Positions 1-8,669 of a DNA stretch of 64,000 nucleotides are shown piece after piece. The stretch covers positions 1 through 64,000 of the forward strand of contig CAKUVI010000003.1 in assembly GCA_934699095.1 (NCBI GenBank), read 5' to 3'. A program made the translations under genes and the position numbers. A model generated the notes under the pieces. It worked only from the letters and a program-made list of their open reading frames with translations, was not told the DNA's origin and made no database searches. The DNA comes from an uncultured Bacteroidales bacterium (GTDB lineage: Bacteria; Bacteroidota; Bacteroidia; Bacteroidales; WCHB1-69). The number at the start of each line of letters is the position of its first letter. Position 1 is the first letter of the stretch.

Positions 1-129
1 TTTTTTGACCTTTTTTGACTGTTTTCAGGCCCTCTGAAGGCTACTCCGACTCCAAATTTTGGAAACTTTTTCGGAAACTCTTTCAAAAATCGAAATGTGG
101 AGGGAACAATTTTGGGGTGTTTTTTAGAA

Positions 130-172
130 AAAATCACATAAAATATTGAATATCAATGTTTTATGTGATTTT
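130..172. repeat. Long AT-rich hairpin, possible bidirectional terminator
   Basis: Arms AAAATCACATAAAA (130-143) and TTTTATGTGATTTT (159-172) are perfectly complementary over 14 bp. After one T-G wobble the stem continues for five more pairs (145-149 with 153-157), leaving a 3-base loop. A T-run ends the right arm and an A-run begins the left arm, so it could terminate transcription from either side. No gene end is visible next to it, so the terminator role is inferred. Confidence 0.55.
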
Positions 173-290
173 GTGCGAGTTATCTTATTGATATTCAGTT
201 ATTTACAAATAACAATGTTCGAGAAAATTTGATAAAAAAAACTTTACAGATCTGGGACTCATATAGGGATAATGTGTTGCGATAAAAAAA

Positions 291-423
291 ATGCGCCAGG
301 GATTGAAGCGGTTATGGCGGACAATAAGGCCTGGGCAGTGAGATAAGATTAACCACGTAGATAGTGACAGGGCTTATTGTCCGCCATTTGAGCGGAAAGC
401 CCGACGGCGTAGCCGGGGCGCCC
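291..423. repeat. Compound REP-like / MITE-like element
   Basis: The outer ends GCGCC (293-297) and GGCGC (417-421) are complementary. Inside lie two arms, 314-331 (ATGGCGGACAATAAGGCC) and 370-387, complementary at 17 of 18 positions around a 38-base loop. The segment 312-390 is bordered on both sides by AGCGG (307-311 and 391-395), like a 5-bp target duplication. The right part folds as GCCC-(GA bulge)-CGGC-GTA-GCCG-GGGC (399-419), the shape of a REP hairpin. I infer a REP-like unit interrupted by a small non-autonomous insertion. No transposase is encoded here. Confidence 0.55.
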
Positions 424-565
424 AAATAATAAAAAAGTAACGACTAATCGGAAAACATAATTATTGTATATATAATATAAAGCATAATAACAGTGGAAAA
501 TAAAATCTTGGAACTGGGGAATAAAAGAGATAATTTACGATATTTGCAGGCAAAAATAATTGCTT

Positions 566-1978
566 ATGAAGAGGATAATATCTATTTTATTAGTGGCTAT
601 TGCAATAACTTACACCACAAACGGTCTATTTGCACAAACAGAGCGTGATTTTGAGACCGATCCTGTCATTTTGAACCGCATCAGCGAATGGCAAGACCTG
701 AAATTCGGCTTAATGATGCATTGGGGTACGTATTCGCAATGGGGTGTAGTAGAATCGTGGTCGATTTGCAACGAGCCGTGGATAGACAGAAAAGGAGCTG
801 ACTACATACAATATAAAGCAGATTACCAAGCACTTAACAAAACTTTCAATCCCACGAAGTTTGATCCAGAATCATGGGCTGAATTGGCCAAGGAATCAGG
901 AATGAAGTATTTTGTGTTCACGACGAAGCATCATGATGGATTTTGCATGTACGACACAAAGGAGACAGAATATTCAATAACGGGAAAAGATTGTCCGTTT
1001 TCAGCAAATCCAAAGGCAGACATAACGGGAGAGTTGGTCAAATCCTTCAGGAAACAAGGATTGTGGACGGGGCTGTATTTTTCGAAGCCGGATTGGCATT
1101 GCGACGATTATTGGGCGCATGAGTGGGCAACACCCGACAGAAACGTGAACTATGATCCTCAAAAGCACCCGGAAAGATGGCAAAAATATTGTGATTTCAC
1201 GAGGCGGCAGTTGCACGAGATCACGCACAATTACGGTGACATTGACATTTTGTGGCTTGACGGCGGTTGGATTCGTCCGGAGTGGAGCATAGATGAAGAA
1301 GTGAGAGACTGGCTTGGCTGTCAAGGATGGGTACAAGATATTGACATGAAACGAGTAGCAGCTGACGCACGAGCATCAAATCCTGATTTGATCATTGTTG
1401 ACAGGAGTGTGCACGGAAAATATGAGAATTACAGGACCCCAGAGCAGGAAGTTCCAGACACATTGCTGCCATATCCATGGGAGACGTGCATGTCGATGGG
1501 GGATTCATGGTCGTATGTTGCCACCGACAACTACAAGAGCAGCAACAAGCTGATCCATCTTTTGATAGACATTGTTTCGAAGGGCGGCAATTTTTTGTTG
1601 AATATCGGGCCGTCGCCAGAGGGTGAGCTGCCACAAACTGCTGTTGAGCGGTTGCATGACATGGGCGCATGGTTGAAAACAAACGGTAAAGCAATCTACG
1701 GAACCCGTCCTCTCTATCCATATTCATGTGGCGATGTAAGATTCACACAATCAAAAACAGGAACGAGATATGCTTTGATACTTCTTCCAGATAGTGCCGC
1801 CGCAGCCACTAATTACACGGTGAAGGGATTGGAAAAGAGTATAATGACGGGGAAAGCGAACATTGTGGGTTTAAAAGAGAAGGCTTCAATTGGAAAAAAA
1901 GGCAATGAATATACAATAACGCTACCGAAAAGTGTAATAAAAAAAGTAAAACATGCAGTAGTGATAGAGATCCAATAA
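566..1978 (+). CDS. Secreted alpha-L-fucosidase, GH29
   Basis: This is a 470-aa glycoside hydrolase family 29 enzyme expected to release alpha-linked L-fucose from host or dietary glycans. The N-terminus (MKRIISILLVAIAITYTTNG..FAQ) is a signal peptide, so it acts in the periplasm or at the cell surface. Family hallmarks are the early MMHWGTYSQWGVVESW block, the KYFVFTTKHHDGFCMYD motif and ILWLDGGW, whose Asp232 is the expected catalytic nucleophile. RGGNFLLNIGPSPEGELP-like sequence (KGGNFLLNIGPSPEGELP) closes the catalytic domain, and a short beta-sandwich tail follows. I start at ATG 566 rather than the in-frame TTG at 560 because the signal peptide then begins normally. An imperfect -7 box (GATATTTG, 539-546) lies just upstream. 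The gene stands alone, without SusC/SusD partners in the window. It ends at a shared terminator facing gcvP. Confidence 0.93.
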   Translation: MKRIISILLVAIAITYTTNGLFAQTERDFETDPVILNRISEWQDLKFGLMMHWGTYSQWGVVESWSICNEPWIDRKGADYIQYKADYQALNKTFNPTKFDPESWAELAKESGMKYFVFTTKHHDGFCMYDTKETEYSITGKDCPFSANPKADITGELVKSFRKQGLWTGLYFSKPDWHCDDYWAHEWATPDRNVNYDPQKHPERWQKYCDFTRRQLHEITHNYGDIDILWLDGGWIRPEWSIDEEVRDWLGCQGWVQDIDMKRVAADARASNPDLIIVDRSVHGKYENYRTPEQEVPDTLLPYPWETCMSMGDSWSYVATDNYKSSNKLIHLLIDIVSKGGNFLLNIGPSPEGELPQTAVERLHDMGAWLKTNGKAIYGTRPLYPYSCGDVRFTQSKTGTRYALILLPDSAAAATNYTVKGLEKSIMTGKANIVGLKEKASIGKKGNEYTITLPKSVIKKVKHAVVIEIQ

Positions 1979-2010
1979 AAAAGAGACGGAGTCAACTCCG
2001 TCTCTTTTCA
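1974..2010. terminator. Bidirectional terminator between fucosidase and gcvP
   Basis: Perfect 12-bp arms, AAGAGACGGAGT (1981-1992) and ACTCCGTCTCTT (1995-2006), are flanked by an A-run on the left and a T-run on the right. The hairpin can therefore terminate both the fucosidase gene (+) and gcvP (-), which converge here. Confidence 0.88.
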
Positions 2011-2029
2011 TAATATCAATAATAAAGTC

Positions 2030-4888
2030 TTAGTCGTTCAATCTGCAAACCAAATTTCTGTCGCCAAAGGCATCGTCGATCTTTCCGACTGTCGGCCAAT
2101 ATTTCTCTGTGTGAGCGAGAGGGAAGGCCGCCTGTTGACGGGTATATGGGCGATCCCAAGTGTCGGCGCAAACCACATTCATAGTATGAGGTGCGTTCTT
2201 AATCAGGTTATTGGTTCTGTCAGCCTTGCCGGTCTCGATGTCGCGGATTTCCTCGCGGATGGCAATCATAGCGTCGCAGAAGCGGTCAAGTTCGCTGAGA
2301 GGTTCGCTTTCGGTAGGTTCAACCATAAGGGTGCCATGGACAGGGAATGCGACAGTTGGGGCGTGGAAACCATAGTCCATCAGTCGTTTAGCGATATCAC
2401 CGACCTGAACACCGGCGTTTTTGTCAAACTCATTGCAGTCGAGGATCATCTCATGAGCGCACATTCCGTTAGTGCCTGTATAGAGAATCTTATAGTATTT
2501 CTCCAATCTTGCACGCATATAGTTTGCATTAAGGATAGCTGTCTTGGTAACTTCAGTAAGGCCTTTTCCGCCGAGCATTTTGAGGTAGCCGTAGGTAATT
2601 GGGATAAGATAAGCGCTGCCGTAAGGAGCAGTAGCCACCTGGCTGCCGTTTTCACCGCCAACTTTGACGCAGGCGTGGTTAGGCAGGAATTGAGCCAACT
2701 TTTCAGTAACGCAGATAGGTCCTACACCAGGGCCGCCACCGCCGTGAGGCATTGCAAAGGTCTTGTGAAGGTTCAAGTGACATACATCCGCGCCCATAGT
2801 GGCGGGTGAAGTAAGACCGACTTGGGCATTCATGTTAGCGCCGTCCATATATACAAGGCCGCCGTTTTCATGAACTATCTTTATAATATCAAGGATAGCC
2901 TCCTCGAACACGCCGTGAGTTGACGGGTAAGTGATCATCAAGCATGAGAGGTTGTCCTTATATTGTTCAGCCTTAGCACGAAGGTCTTCAACGTCAACTT
3001 CACCGTTTTCAGTAGATTTTACAACCACGATTTTATTTCCAGCTTTAGCTGATGAGGCAGGATTTGTGCCGTGTGCAGAAGCAGGGATCAAGCAGATATT
3101 GCGGTGGCCTTCGCCGCGGCTGAGATGGTAGTTGCGAATCACGGTCATGCCTGCATATTCACCAGCGGCGCCTGAGTTAGGCTGGAGGGATACAGCGTCG
3201 AAACCTGTTATTTTGCACAACCAATTGCATACTTCCTCCAACATTTCGCGGAAGCCCTCTGCCTGATCGGCTGGAGCGTATGGGTGAATCTGGCATGTCT
3301 CGGCCCAGCTCAACGGGAGCATTTCTGCGGCAGCGTTGAGTTTCATAGTGCAAGAGCCCAGCGGAATCATTGCGCGGTTGAGGGAGAGGTCCTTAACCTC
3401 CAACATCTTCATATAGCGCATCATTTCTGTTTCAGAATGATACTGTTTGAAGATCTTGTTCTGCATGAATTGAGACTTGCGGGTCAATTCGGCAGGGATA
3501 TGGAGATCTGGGATGCCGCAAGAGCCGTCACAAACGTAGGGCACGAAAGTTTTACCAGCGGTGATGGCGAGTATTTCGAGAATGTCATTTACATCTTTAA
3601 GAGTGACAGTCTCGTCCAAAGAGACAGTAAAACAACGCTCGCAGTGGTAGCAGAGGTTGATTTCTTTGGATATGGCCACTTTTTTAACATCTTCGCAGGT
3701 CAGTCCTTCGGGTGTTTCAAGGCAAACGGTATCGAAGTAGTTTTCGTTGTATTGTTTGAAGCCGTATTTGGCTGCTTCTTTGGCGAGGACACCAGAGAGC
3801 ACGTTGATTTTCACAGCTTTGTTGCGGATGCCGTCGGCGCCGTGCCACATTCCGTAGAAGCCAGCCATGATAGCGGTGAGTGCGCTGGCAGTACAGATGT
3901 TTGAGGTGGCGCGCTCGCGTTTGATATGTTGTTCGCGTGTTTGGAGAGACATACGTACTGCGCGGTTTCCTTGTGCATCAACGGTCACACCGATGATACG
4001 ACCTGGCATTTGACGGAGAAATTCTTCGCGACAAGCATAGAAACCTGCTGCAGGGCTGCCGTAGCCCATAGGAATACCGAAGCGTTGTGTTGAGCCAGTC
4101 ACACAGTCAGCGCCCCATTCACCAGGAGGTGTGAGCAAGGTAAGAGCGAGCAAATCAGTGGCAACACCAACGAAAATATGTTTTTCATGAGCTTTCTCCA
4201 CAAATGATTTGTAGTTATAAATACTACCCCAGTATGTAGGATATTGGATCATTGCGCCGAAGAAGGTCTCGTCCAATTCAACTTTGTCAGCTTTTCCAAT
4301 CACAAGTTCGATTCCATGAGGAGCCGCGTTGGTTTTCATCACACCGATCGAGTGCGGGAAAACGCCTTCGTCAACGAAATATTTCACAACGTTGTTTTTC
4401 TGTTGTTCGCGGCTTCGGCTGCGGAAGAACATGAGCATCATCTCACCTGCAGCGGTTGCGTCGTCAAGCATGGACGCATTGGCAAGTGGCATGGCTGTGA
4501 GGTCGCTCACCATAGTCTGATAGTTAAGAAGTGCTTCAATACGGCCTTGTGAAATCTCAGCCTGGTATGGAGTATAAGAAGTGTACCAGCCTGGATTCTC
4601 GAAAATATTGCGAAGAATCACAGATGGAATATAGGTGTTATAGCTGCCCATGCCGATGTAAGAACGGAAAATTTTGTTCTTTGCCATCAATGAATGGATA
4701 TGGTTCAGGTATTCACCTTCTGTCATTCCTTCTGGTAAATCTAATGGTTTTGGCAAACGGATTGCATTAGGAACAGTCTTCTCAATCAGTTCATCCAAGG
4801 ATTTAACGCCGATAACTTCCAACATTTTCTGTTGTTCGTCTTCAGCCGGACCATTGTGCCTGCGCACGAAATCATCTTTAATTATCAT
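2030..4888 (-). CDS. gcvP: Glycine dehydrogenase (decarboxylating), P-protein
   Basis: The 952-aa product is the PLP-dependent P-protein of the glycine cleavage system. It decarboxylates glycine and transfers the aminomethyl group to the lipoyl arm of the H-protein. It is the full-length single-chain form, with an N-terminal half opening RRHNGPAEDEQQKMLEVIG and a C-terminal half carrying the PLP site. The PLP lysine is K709 in HLNLHKTFAMPHGGGGPG, followed by the glycine-rich loop. SLQPNSGAAGEYAGM and IPASAHGTNPASS are further signature blocks. The gene lies 23 bp downstream of alaS on the same strand with no promoter box between them, so they are probably cotranscribed. No gcvT, gcvH or lpd gene is in the window, so the partners are encoded elsewhere. 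Confidence 0.97.
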   Translation of the reverse strand: MIIKDDFVRRHNGPAEDEQQKMLEVIGVKSLDELIEKTVPNAIRLPKPLDLPEGMTEGEYLNHIHSLMAKNKIFRSYIGMGSYNTYIPSVILRNIFENPGWYTSYTPYQAEISQGRIEALLNYQTMVSDLTAMPLANASMLDDATAAGEMMLMFFRSRSREQQKNNVVKYFVDEGVFPHSIGVMKTNAAPHGIELVIGKADKVELDETFFGAMIQYPTYWGSIYNYKSFVEKAHEKHIFVGVATDLLALTLLTPPGEWGADCVTGSTQRFGIPMGYGSPAAGFYACREEFLRQMPGRIIGVTVDAQGNRAVRMSLQTREQHIKRERATSNICTASALTAIMAGFYGMWHGADGIRNKAVKINVLSGVLAKEAAKYGFKQYNENYFDTVCLETPEGLTCEDVKKVAISKEINLCYHCERCFTVSLDETVTLKDVNDILEILAITAGKTFVPYVCDGSCGIPDLHIPAELTRKSQFMQNKIFKQYHSETEMMRYMKMLEVKDLSLNRAMIPLGSCTMKLNAAAEMLPLSWAETCQIHPYAPADQAEGFREMLEEVCNWLCKITGFDAVSLQPNSGAAGEYAGMTVIRNYHLSRGEGHRNICLIPASAHGTNPASSAKAGNKIVVVKSTENGEVDVEDLRAKAEQYKDNLSCLMITYPSTHGVFEEAILDIIKIVHENGGLVYMDGANMNAQVGLTSPATMGADVCHLNLHKTFAMPHGGGGPGVGPICVTEKLAQFLPNHACVKVGGENGSQVATAPYGSAYLIPITYGYLKMLGGKGLTEVTKTAILNANYMRARLEKYYKILYTGTNGMCAHEMILDCNEFDKNAGVQVGDIAKRLMDYGFHAPTVAFPVHGTLMVEPTESEPLSELDRFCDAMIAIREEIRDIETGKADRTNNLIKNAPHTMNVVCADTWDRPYTRQQAAFPLAHTEKYWPTVGKIDDAFGDRNLVCRLND

Positions 4889-4911
4889 ATTGAATGTAAA
4901 TTAGTTGTTTA

Positions 4912-7521
4912 TTATTTTAAGATATTTTTTACTTGACAAATAATTTCAGAGATAGCATCATCGATACCTTCGGGTTTCTTGCCGCCTGCCATTGCCAAAG
5001 TTGGCTGACCGCCGCCGCCGCCTTGTATCATTTTTCCGCCAGCCTTCACCAAAGTCGGTGCGTTAAGTTTGTCTGAGAGGTTTGCGCTCAGGGCGACGAC
5101 AAGGTTTGGTTTGTTGTCGAGCACACTTCCGAGCACCACCACTCTATTGTCAGCCTCGCGCAACTGGAGCGCTATCTGGCGGAGAAGGTCGGCAGAGAAT
5201 GTGGTCTTTTTGCAAAGGATTTCAATGTCATTGTATTTTTCTGCATTTTCCGCGAGTGAATTCGCAAAATCCTTTGCCTGTTGTTTTTCAGCATCCTCAA
5301 TTTTCTTCTTAAGGGCACTATTCTCATCCTGTAATTTCTGTACAGACTGAAGCAAGTTTGATGCATTCAGAGCTGTTTTGAGCTGAGCTATAAGATCTTC
5401 TTGTTCGCGGATGAGTTTTTCGGCGGTGATGCCGGTCACGGCCTCGATGCGGCGCACGCCGGCTGCAATTGCGCCTTCAGACACAATCTTGAATATACCG
5501 ATGTTGCCGGTTGCGGATGTGTGGGTTCCACCGCACAATTCCACTGAATCGCCGAACTGAACAACGCGCACAAGATTTCCGTATTTTTCACCGAAGAGGG
5601 CGATTGCGCCGCGGGCGCGAGCCTCATCAATTGGCACATCGTCATATATCTGAGAAGGTATATTATTTCGGATCAACGAATTAACAATATCTTCGGCAGC
5701 TTTCAGCTCTTCATCTGTCACTTTGGCAAAATGCGAGAAATCGAAACGCAGACGTTCATTAGTGACCAACGAGCCCTTTTGTTCCACATGGGTTCCCAAG
5801 ACTTTTCTAAGGGCAAAATCCAGCAAGTGGGTTGCAGAATGGTTATTTGCTGTCATCTGACGTTTCTCGGCATCAACCTTAGCCACGAATGCGGCATTCA
5901 CATTTTCAGGAATCCTGTTGGAATGATGGATGGTGAGATTATTTTCTTTTGTGGTATTGTAGATTTCAATTTTTTCATCATCATTAAAAATCACACCGGT
6001 ATCACCCACTTGACCGCCAGATTCAGCATAAAATGGCGTTTTATTCAGAACAATCTGGAAGAAAGTCTTGTTTTTAGCGGTCACTTGACGATATTTAAGA
6101 ATTCTGCATTCGCATTGGAGTTGGTCATAGCCCACGAACTCAGTACTGATCTCTGAAGCAAGTTCGCACCAGTCACCGGCCGAGACAGCGGTTGCCGCGC
6201 GAGAGCGTTCCTTCTGTTGTTTCAAGTTTTCGGCAAAGCTGTCCATATCGACTGAGATATTCTTTTCAGAAGCCATGAGACAGGTCAGATCTATAGGAAA
6301 TCCGTAAGTATCGAAGAGTTCGAAGGCAAAATCACCGTCAATAGTAGTGGTGTTTTTCATTTTTGCAACATAGTTTTCAAACTTTTGGATACCAGAATCG
6401 AGGGTTTTGAGGAAAGAAGTCTCCTCTTCGCGGATGACATTCACAATGAGTTGTTCTTGGCGGGCGATCTCCTCATATTGGTGTCCCATTTGTTCCACGA
6501 GGTCGTGCACGAGATCACAGATGAAGGGTTTGTTGAAATTCAGGAAAGTGAAACCGTAGCGGATGGCGCGGCGGAGGATTCTGCGAATCACGTATCCGGC
6601 GCCGGTGTTTGACGGCAGCTGGCCGTCGGCGATTGCAAACGTGACAGCGCGCAGGTGGTCGGCGATGACCCTCAGAGCGACGTCAACATCTTTTTTCTCC
6701 CCATATTTCACATTGGCATTCTGGGCGATTTTCTGTATTAACGGCTGGAAAACATCAGTATCATAATTCGACTTTTTGTTCTGCACCGCCATACACAGAC
6801 GTTCGAAACCCATGCCGGTGTCCACATGTTTTGCTGCCAAAGGTTGCAGTTCGCCAGATGCCAAACGATTGAACTGCATGAACACCAAGTTCCAGATTTC
6901 TATAACCAGCGGGTTGTCTTTGTTCACCAATGAAGCGCCGTCAACTTTTTCACGATCGGCTTCATCGCGAAGGTCTATATGGATTTCCGAGCAAGGACCG
7001 CAAGGACCTGTGTCGCCCATCTCCCAGAAATTGTCCTTTTTGTTGCCTTTGAGAATACGATCCTCAGGAAGATGATTTTTCCAGATGTCGTAGGCTTCCT
7101 GATCAAACTGTGTACCGTCTTTTTCATCGCCGGCGAAGACAGTGGCATAGAGTCTGTCTTTGTCGAGTTTCATCACATCGGTAAGAAATTCCCAGGCGAA
7201 AGCGATAGCGTCTTTCTTGAAATAGTCGCCGAACGACCAGTTACCAAGCATTTCGAACATTGTATGATGGTAGGTGTCGTGGCCGACTTCTTCCAAGTCG
7301 TTATGTTTTCCTGACACGCGGAGACACTTTTGAGAATCAGCCACGCGAGGCCACTGTGCCGGATTGTTGCCAAGGAAGATATCCTTGAACTGGTTCATGC
7401 CGGCATTGGTGAACATCAGAGTAGGGTCGTTTTTCACAACCATAGGAGCCGAGTTCACTATATGATGGTTTTTGGATTGGAAAAAGTCCAAAAATGCTTT
7501 TCTTATTTCGTTTGCTGTCAT
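4912..7521 (-). CDS. alaS: Alanyl-tRNA synthetase
   Basis: This 869-aa cytosolic class II synthetase charges tRNA-Ala. The order is typical: catalytic core (from MTANEIRKAFLDFFQSKNHH, with FTNAGMNQFKDIFLG and GDTGPCGPCSEIH), tRNA-recognition region, editing domain and C-terminal C-Ala/DHHA1 domain. The editing domain carries the zinc-site motifs NNHSATHLL and CGGTHTSATGNIG. The C-terminal domain has a coiled coil near residue 720 and the GGGGGQP motif. Length and motifs are normal. A -7 box at 7541-7548 gives it its own promoter, separate from the secA transcript upstream. gcvP follows 23 bp downstream. Confidence 0.98.
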   Translation of the reverse strand: MTANEIRKAFLDFFQSKNHHIVNSAPMVVKNDPTLMFTNAGMNQFKDIFLGNNPAQWPRVADSQKCLRVSGKHNDLEEVGHDTYHHTMFEMLGNWSFGDYFKKDAIAFAWEFLTDVMKLDKDRLYATVFAGDEKDGTQFDQEAYDIWKNHLPEDRILKGNKKDNFWEMGDTGPCGPCSEIHIDLRDEADREKVDGASLVNKDNPLVIEIWNLVFMQFNRLASGELQPLAAKHVDTGMGFERLCMAVQNKKSNYDTDVFQPLIQKIAQNANVKYGEKKDVDVALRVIADHLRAVTFAIADGQLPSNTGAGYVIRRILRRAIRYGFTFLNFNKPFICDLVHDLVEQMGHQYEEIARQEQLIVNVIREEETSFLKTLDSGIQKFENYVAKMKNTTTIDGDFAFELFDTYGFPIDLTCLMASEKNISVDMDSFAENLKQQKERSRAATAVSAGDWCELASEISTEFVGYDQLQCECRILKYRQVTAKNKTFFQIVLNKTPFYAESGGQVGDTGVIFNDDEKIEIYNTTKENNLTIHHSNRIPENVNAAFVAKVDAEKRQMTANNHSATHLLDFALRKVLGTHVEQKGSLVTNERLRFDFSHFAKVTDEELKAAEDIVNSLIRNNIPSQIYDDVPIDEARARGAIALFGEKYGNLVRVVQFGDSVELCGGTHTSATGNIGIFKIVSEGAIAAGVRRIEAVTGITAEKLIREQEDLIAQLKTALNASNLLQSVQKLQDENSALKKKIEDAEKQQAKDFANSLAENAEKYNDIEILCKKTTFSADLLRQIALQLREADNRVVVLGSVLDNKPNLVVALSANLSDKLNAPTLVKAGGKMIQGGGGGQPTLAMAGGKKPEGIDDAISEIICQVKNILK

Positions 7522-7540
7522 ATCTATGTTAATTTTCGTG

Positions 7541-7548
7541 CAAAATTA
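7541..7548 (-). promoter_or_regulatory. -7 box for alaS-gcvP
   Basis: Read on the minus strand this is TAATTTTG, an exact match to the Bacteroidota -7 consensus TAnnTTTG. It ends 20 bases before the alaS ATG (7521) and lies in the short gap after the glycosyltransferase stop. Confidence 0.7.
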
Positions 7549-7553
7549 CAATT

Positions 7554-8669
7554 TTATACTTTTTTTTCGCAATATATTAATTCCAATACTTTTTCTTCAT
7601 TTTCCCAAGTAAGTTGAGATGCTGCAGTCACGCAGTTATTCTTGCAACGTTCAAGGTTTTCGGGTGAAGCGAGTGAGGAGACCGCCTCGGCAATCTTCTC
7701 TGGTGAGACCATTTTAGCGACGACACCAACGCCGTATTCATTAACGATATTGGCACGTTCGACAAGATTTGACACAACCATGGGAGTGCCTGCTTTGATA
7801 TATTCGAAGATCTTGTTAGGAAGACTGAATCTGAGGTTCGCACTCACATCAGTATCGATGGCGATGCCAATATCAGCGAGAGCAGTGTAATTGAAAAGGC
7901 GTTCCGGTTTTTGTCGAGGAACGAATGTCACTCTGTCGCCGAGGTCCATAGTTTTGACCATCTGTTTCATTTTCGGCAGTACGGTTCCATCGCCCACCAC
8001 AAAAAGATGGCATTTGGGCAAGAGTCTCATAGCTTCCACCATTTCCTCTCCGCCGCGGCCCTCGTTAATACCGGTGCCCTGCAGCAGCAGCACAGTCTTA
8101 TCTGACGGCATTCCAAGCGATTCACGGGTCTCCGTGACCGGAAATTTTGCAGCTGGAGGTATATTTCTTACCAGATAAGGTCGTATTCCGTACTCTTTCT
8201 CATATTGGTCAACGATAGACTGACTTACGGTGATAACCTTTTTCAGTTTAGGGAAACAAAAGTGCTCGATTGAGCTCCACACCTTATATGATACGGGTTT
8301 GCTCACAACAGACAGTTCGCCGCAAAAATATTCATGACTATCATACACCAGTTCATTTTTCTTCAGTTTGCTCACCAGGAAGTTAGGCAAAAGAGTGTCA
8401 AGGTCGTTGGCAACGAGGATATCGCATTTTTTGAAGAGGAGATAAAGTAGGAGGCGGAATTGAAATTCGGCATAGAAGAGCACACCTCGCTTAAAAACGA
8501 GCCGAAGACGTTCGGTGTTATATACGCGTGGAGCGAGTTCAGGTGAGTCGGCATAGCGGCGGCCTACGAGTGTGACATCAAATCCCTTTTTATGAAGGAA
8601 GAGGGACATTTTATCAACTCGTTGGTCGGTATAGAGATCAGAAGTAACCGAAAGTATGACGCGCTTCAT
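7554..8669 (-). CDS. Glycosyltransferase, GT4-like (GT-B fold)
   Basis: The 371-aa protein transfers a sugar from a nucleotide donor to an unknown acceptor. The N-terminal half (MKRVILSVTSDLYTDQRVDK) resembles the acceptor domain of GT-B enzymes. The C-terminal half has LLLQGTGINEGRGGEEMVEA and LPNKIFEYIKAGTPMVVSN, the usual donor-binding and E-x7-E-type region of glycosyltransferase group 1. A hydrophobic patch near residue 75 (LLLYLLFKKCDILVAND) suggests membrane association but not a clear TM helix. Its ATG overlaps the secA stop (TAATG), so the two are translationally coupled. Nothing in the sequence fixes the substrate. Confidence 0.85.
   Translation of the reverse strand: MKRVILSVTSDLYTDQRVDKMSLFLHKKGFDVTLVGRRYADSPELAPRVYNTERLRLVFKRGVLFYAEFQFRLLLYLLFKKCDILVANDLDTLLPNFLVSKLKKNELVYDSHEYFCGELSVVSKPVSYKVWSSIEHFCFPKLKKVITVSQSIVDQYEKEYGIRPYLVRNIPPAAKFPVTETRESLGMPSDKTVLLLQGTGINEGRGGEEMVEAMRLLPKCHLFVVGDGTVLPKMKQMVKTMDLGDRVTFVPRQKPERLFNYTALADIGIAIDTDVSANLRFSLPNKIFEYIKAGTPMVVSNLVERANIVNEYGVGVVAKMVSPEKIAEAVSSLASPENLERCKNNCVTAASQLTWENEEKVLELIYCEKKV

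Larger units (their letters stand above)
1..565. other. Gene-free left end of window
   Basis: I see no coding region on either strand in this AT-rich stretch. It begins with two near-identical 10-base units (TTTTTTGACC, TTTTTTGACT) at 1-20. It carries a long hairpin at 130-172 and a compound inverted-repeat element at 291-423, and ends with the leader of the fucosidase gene. Whatever gene lies to the left of the window is not visible. Confidence 0.7.

Noticed and set aside
2111..2809. 232-codon open frame on the plus strand inside gcvP
   Set aside because: It lies wholly antisense to gcvP, whose full length and motifs are certain. The product has no recognisable domain and there is no promoter or ribosome-binding context.
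3284..3904. 206-codon open frame antisense to gcvP
   Set aside because: Shadow frame produced by the codon usage of gcvP; no family resemblance.
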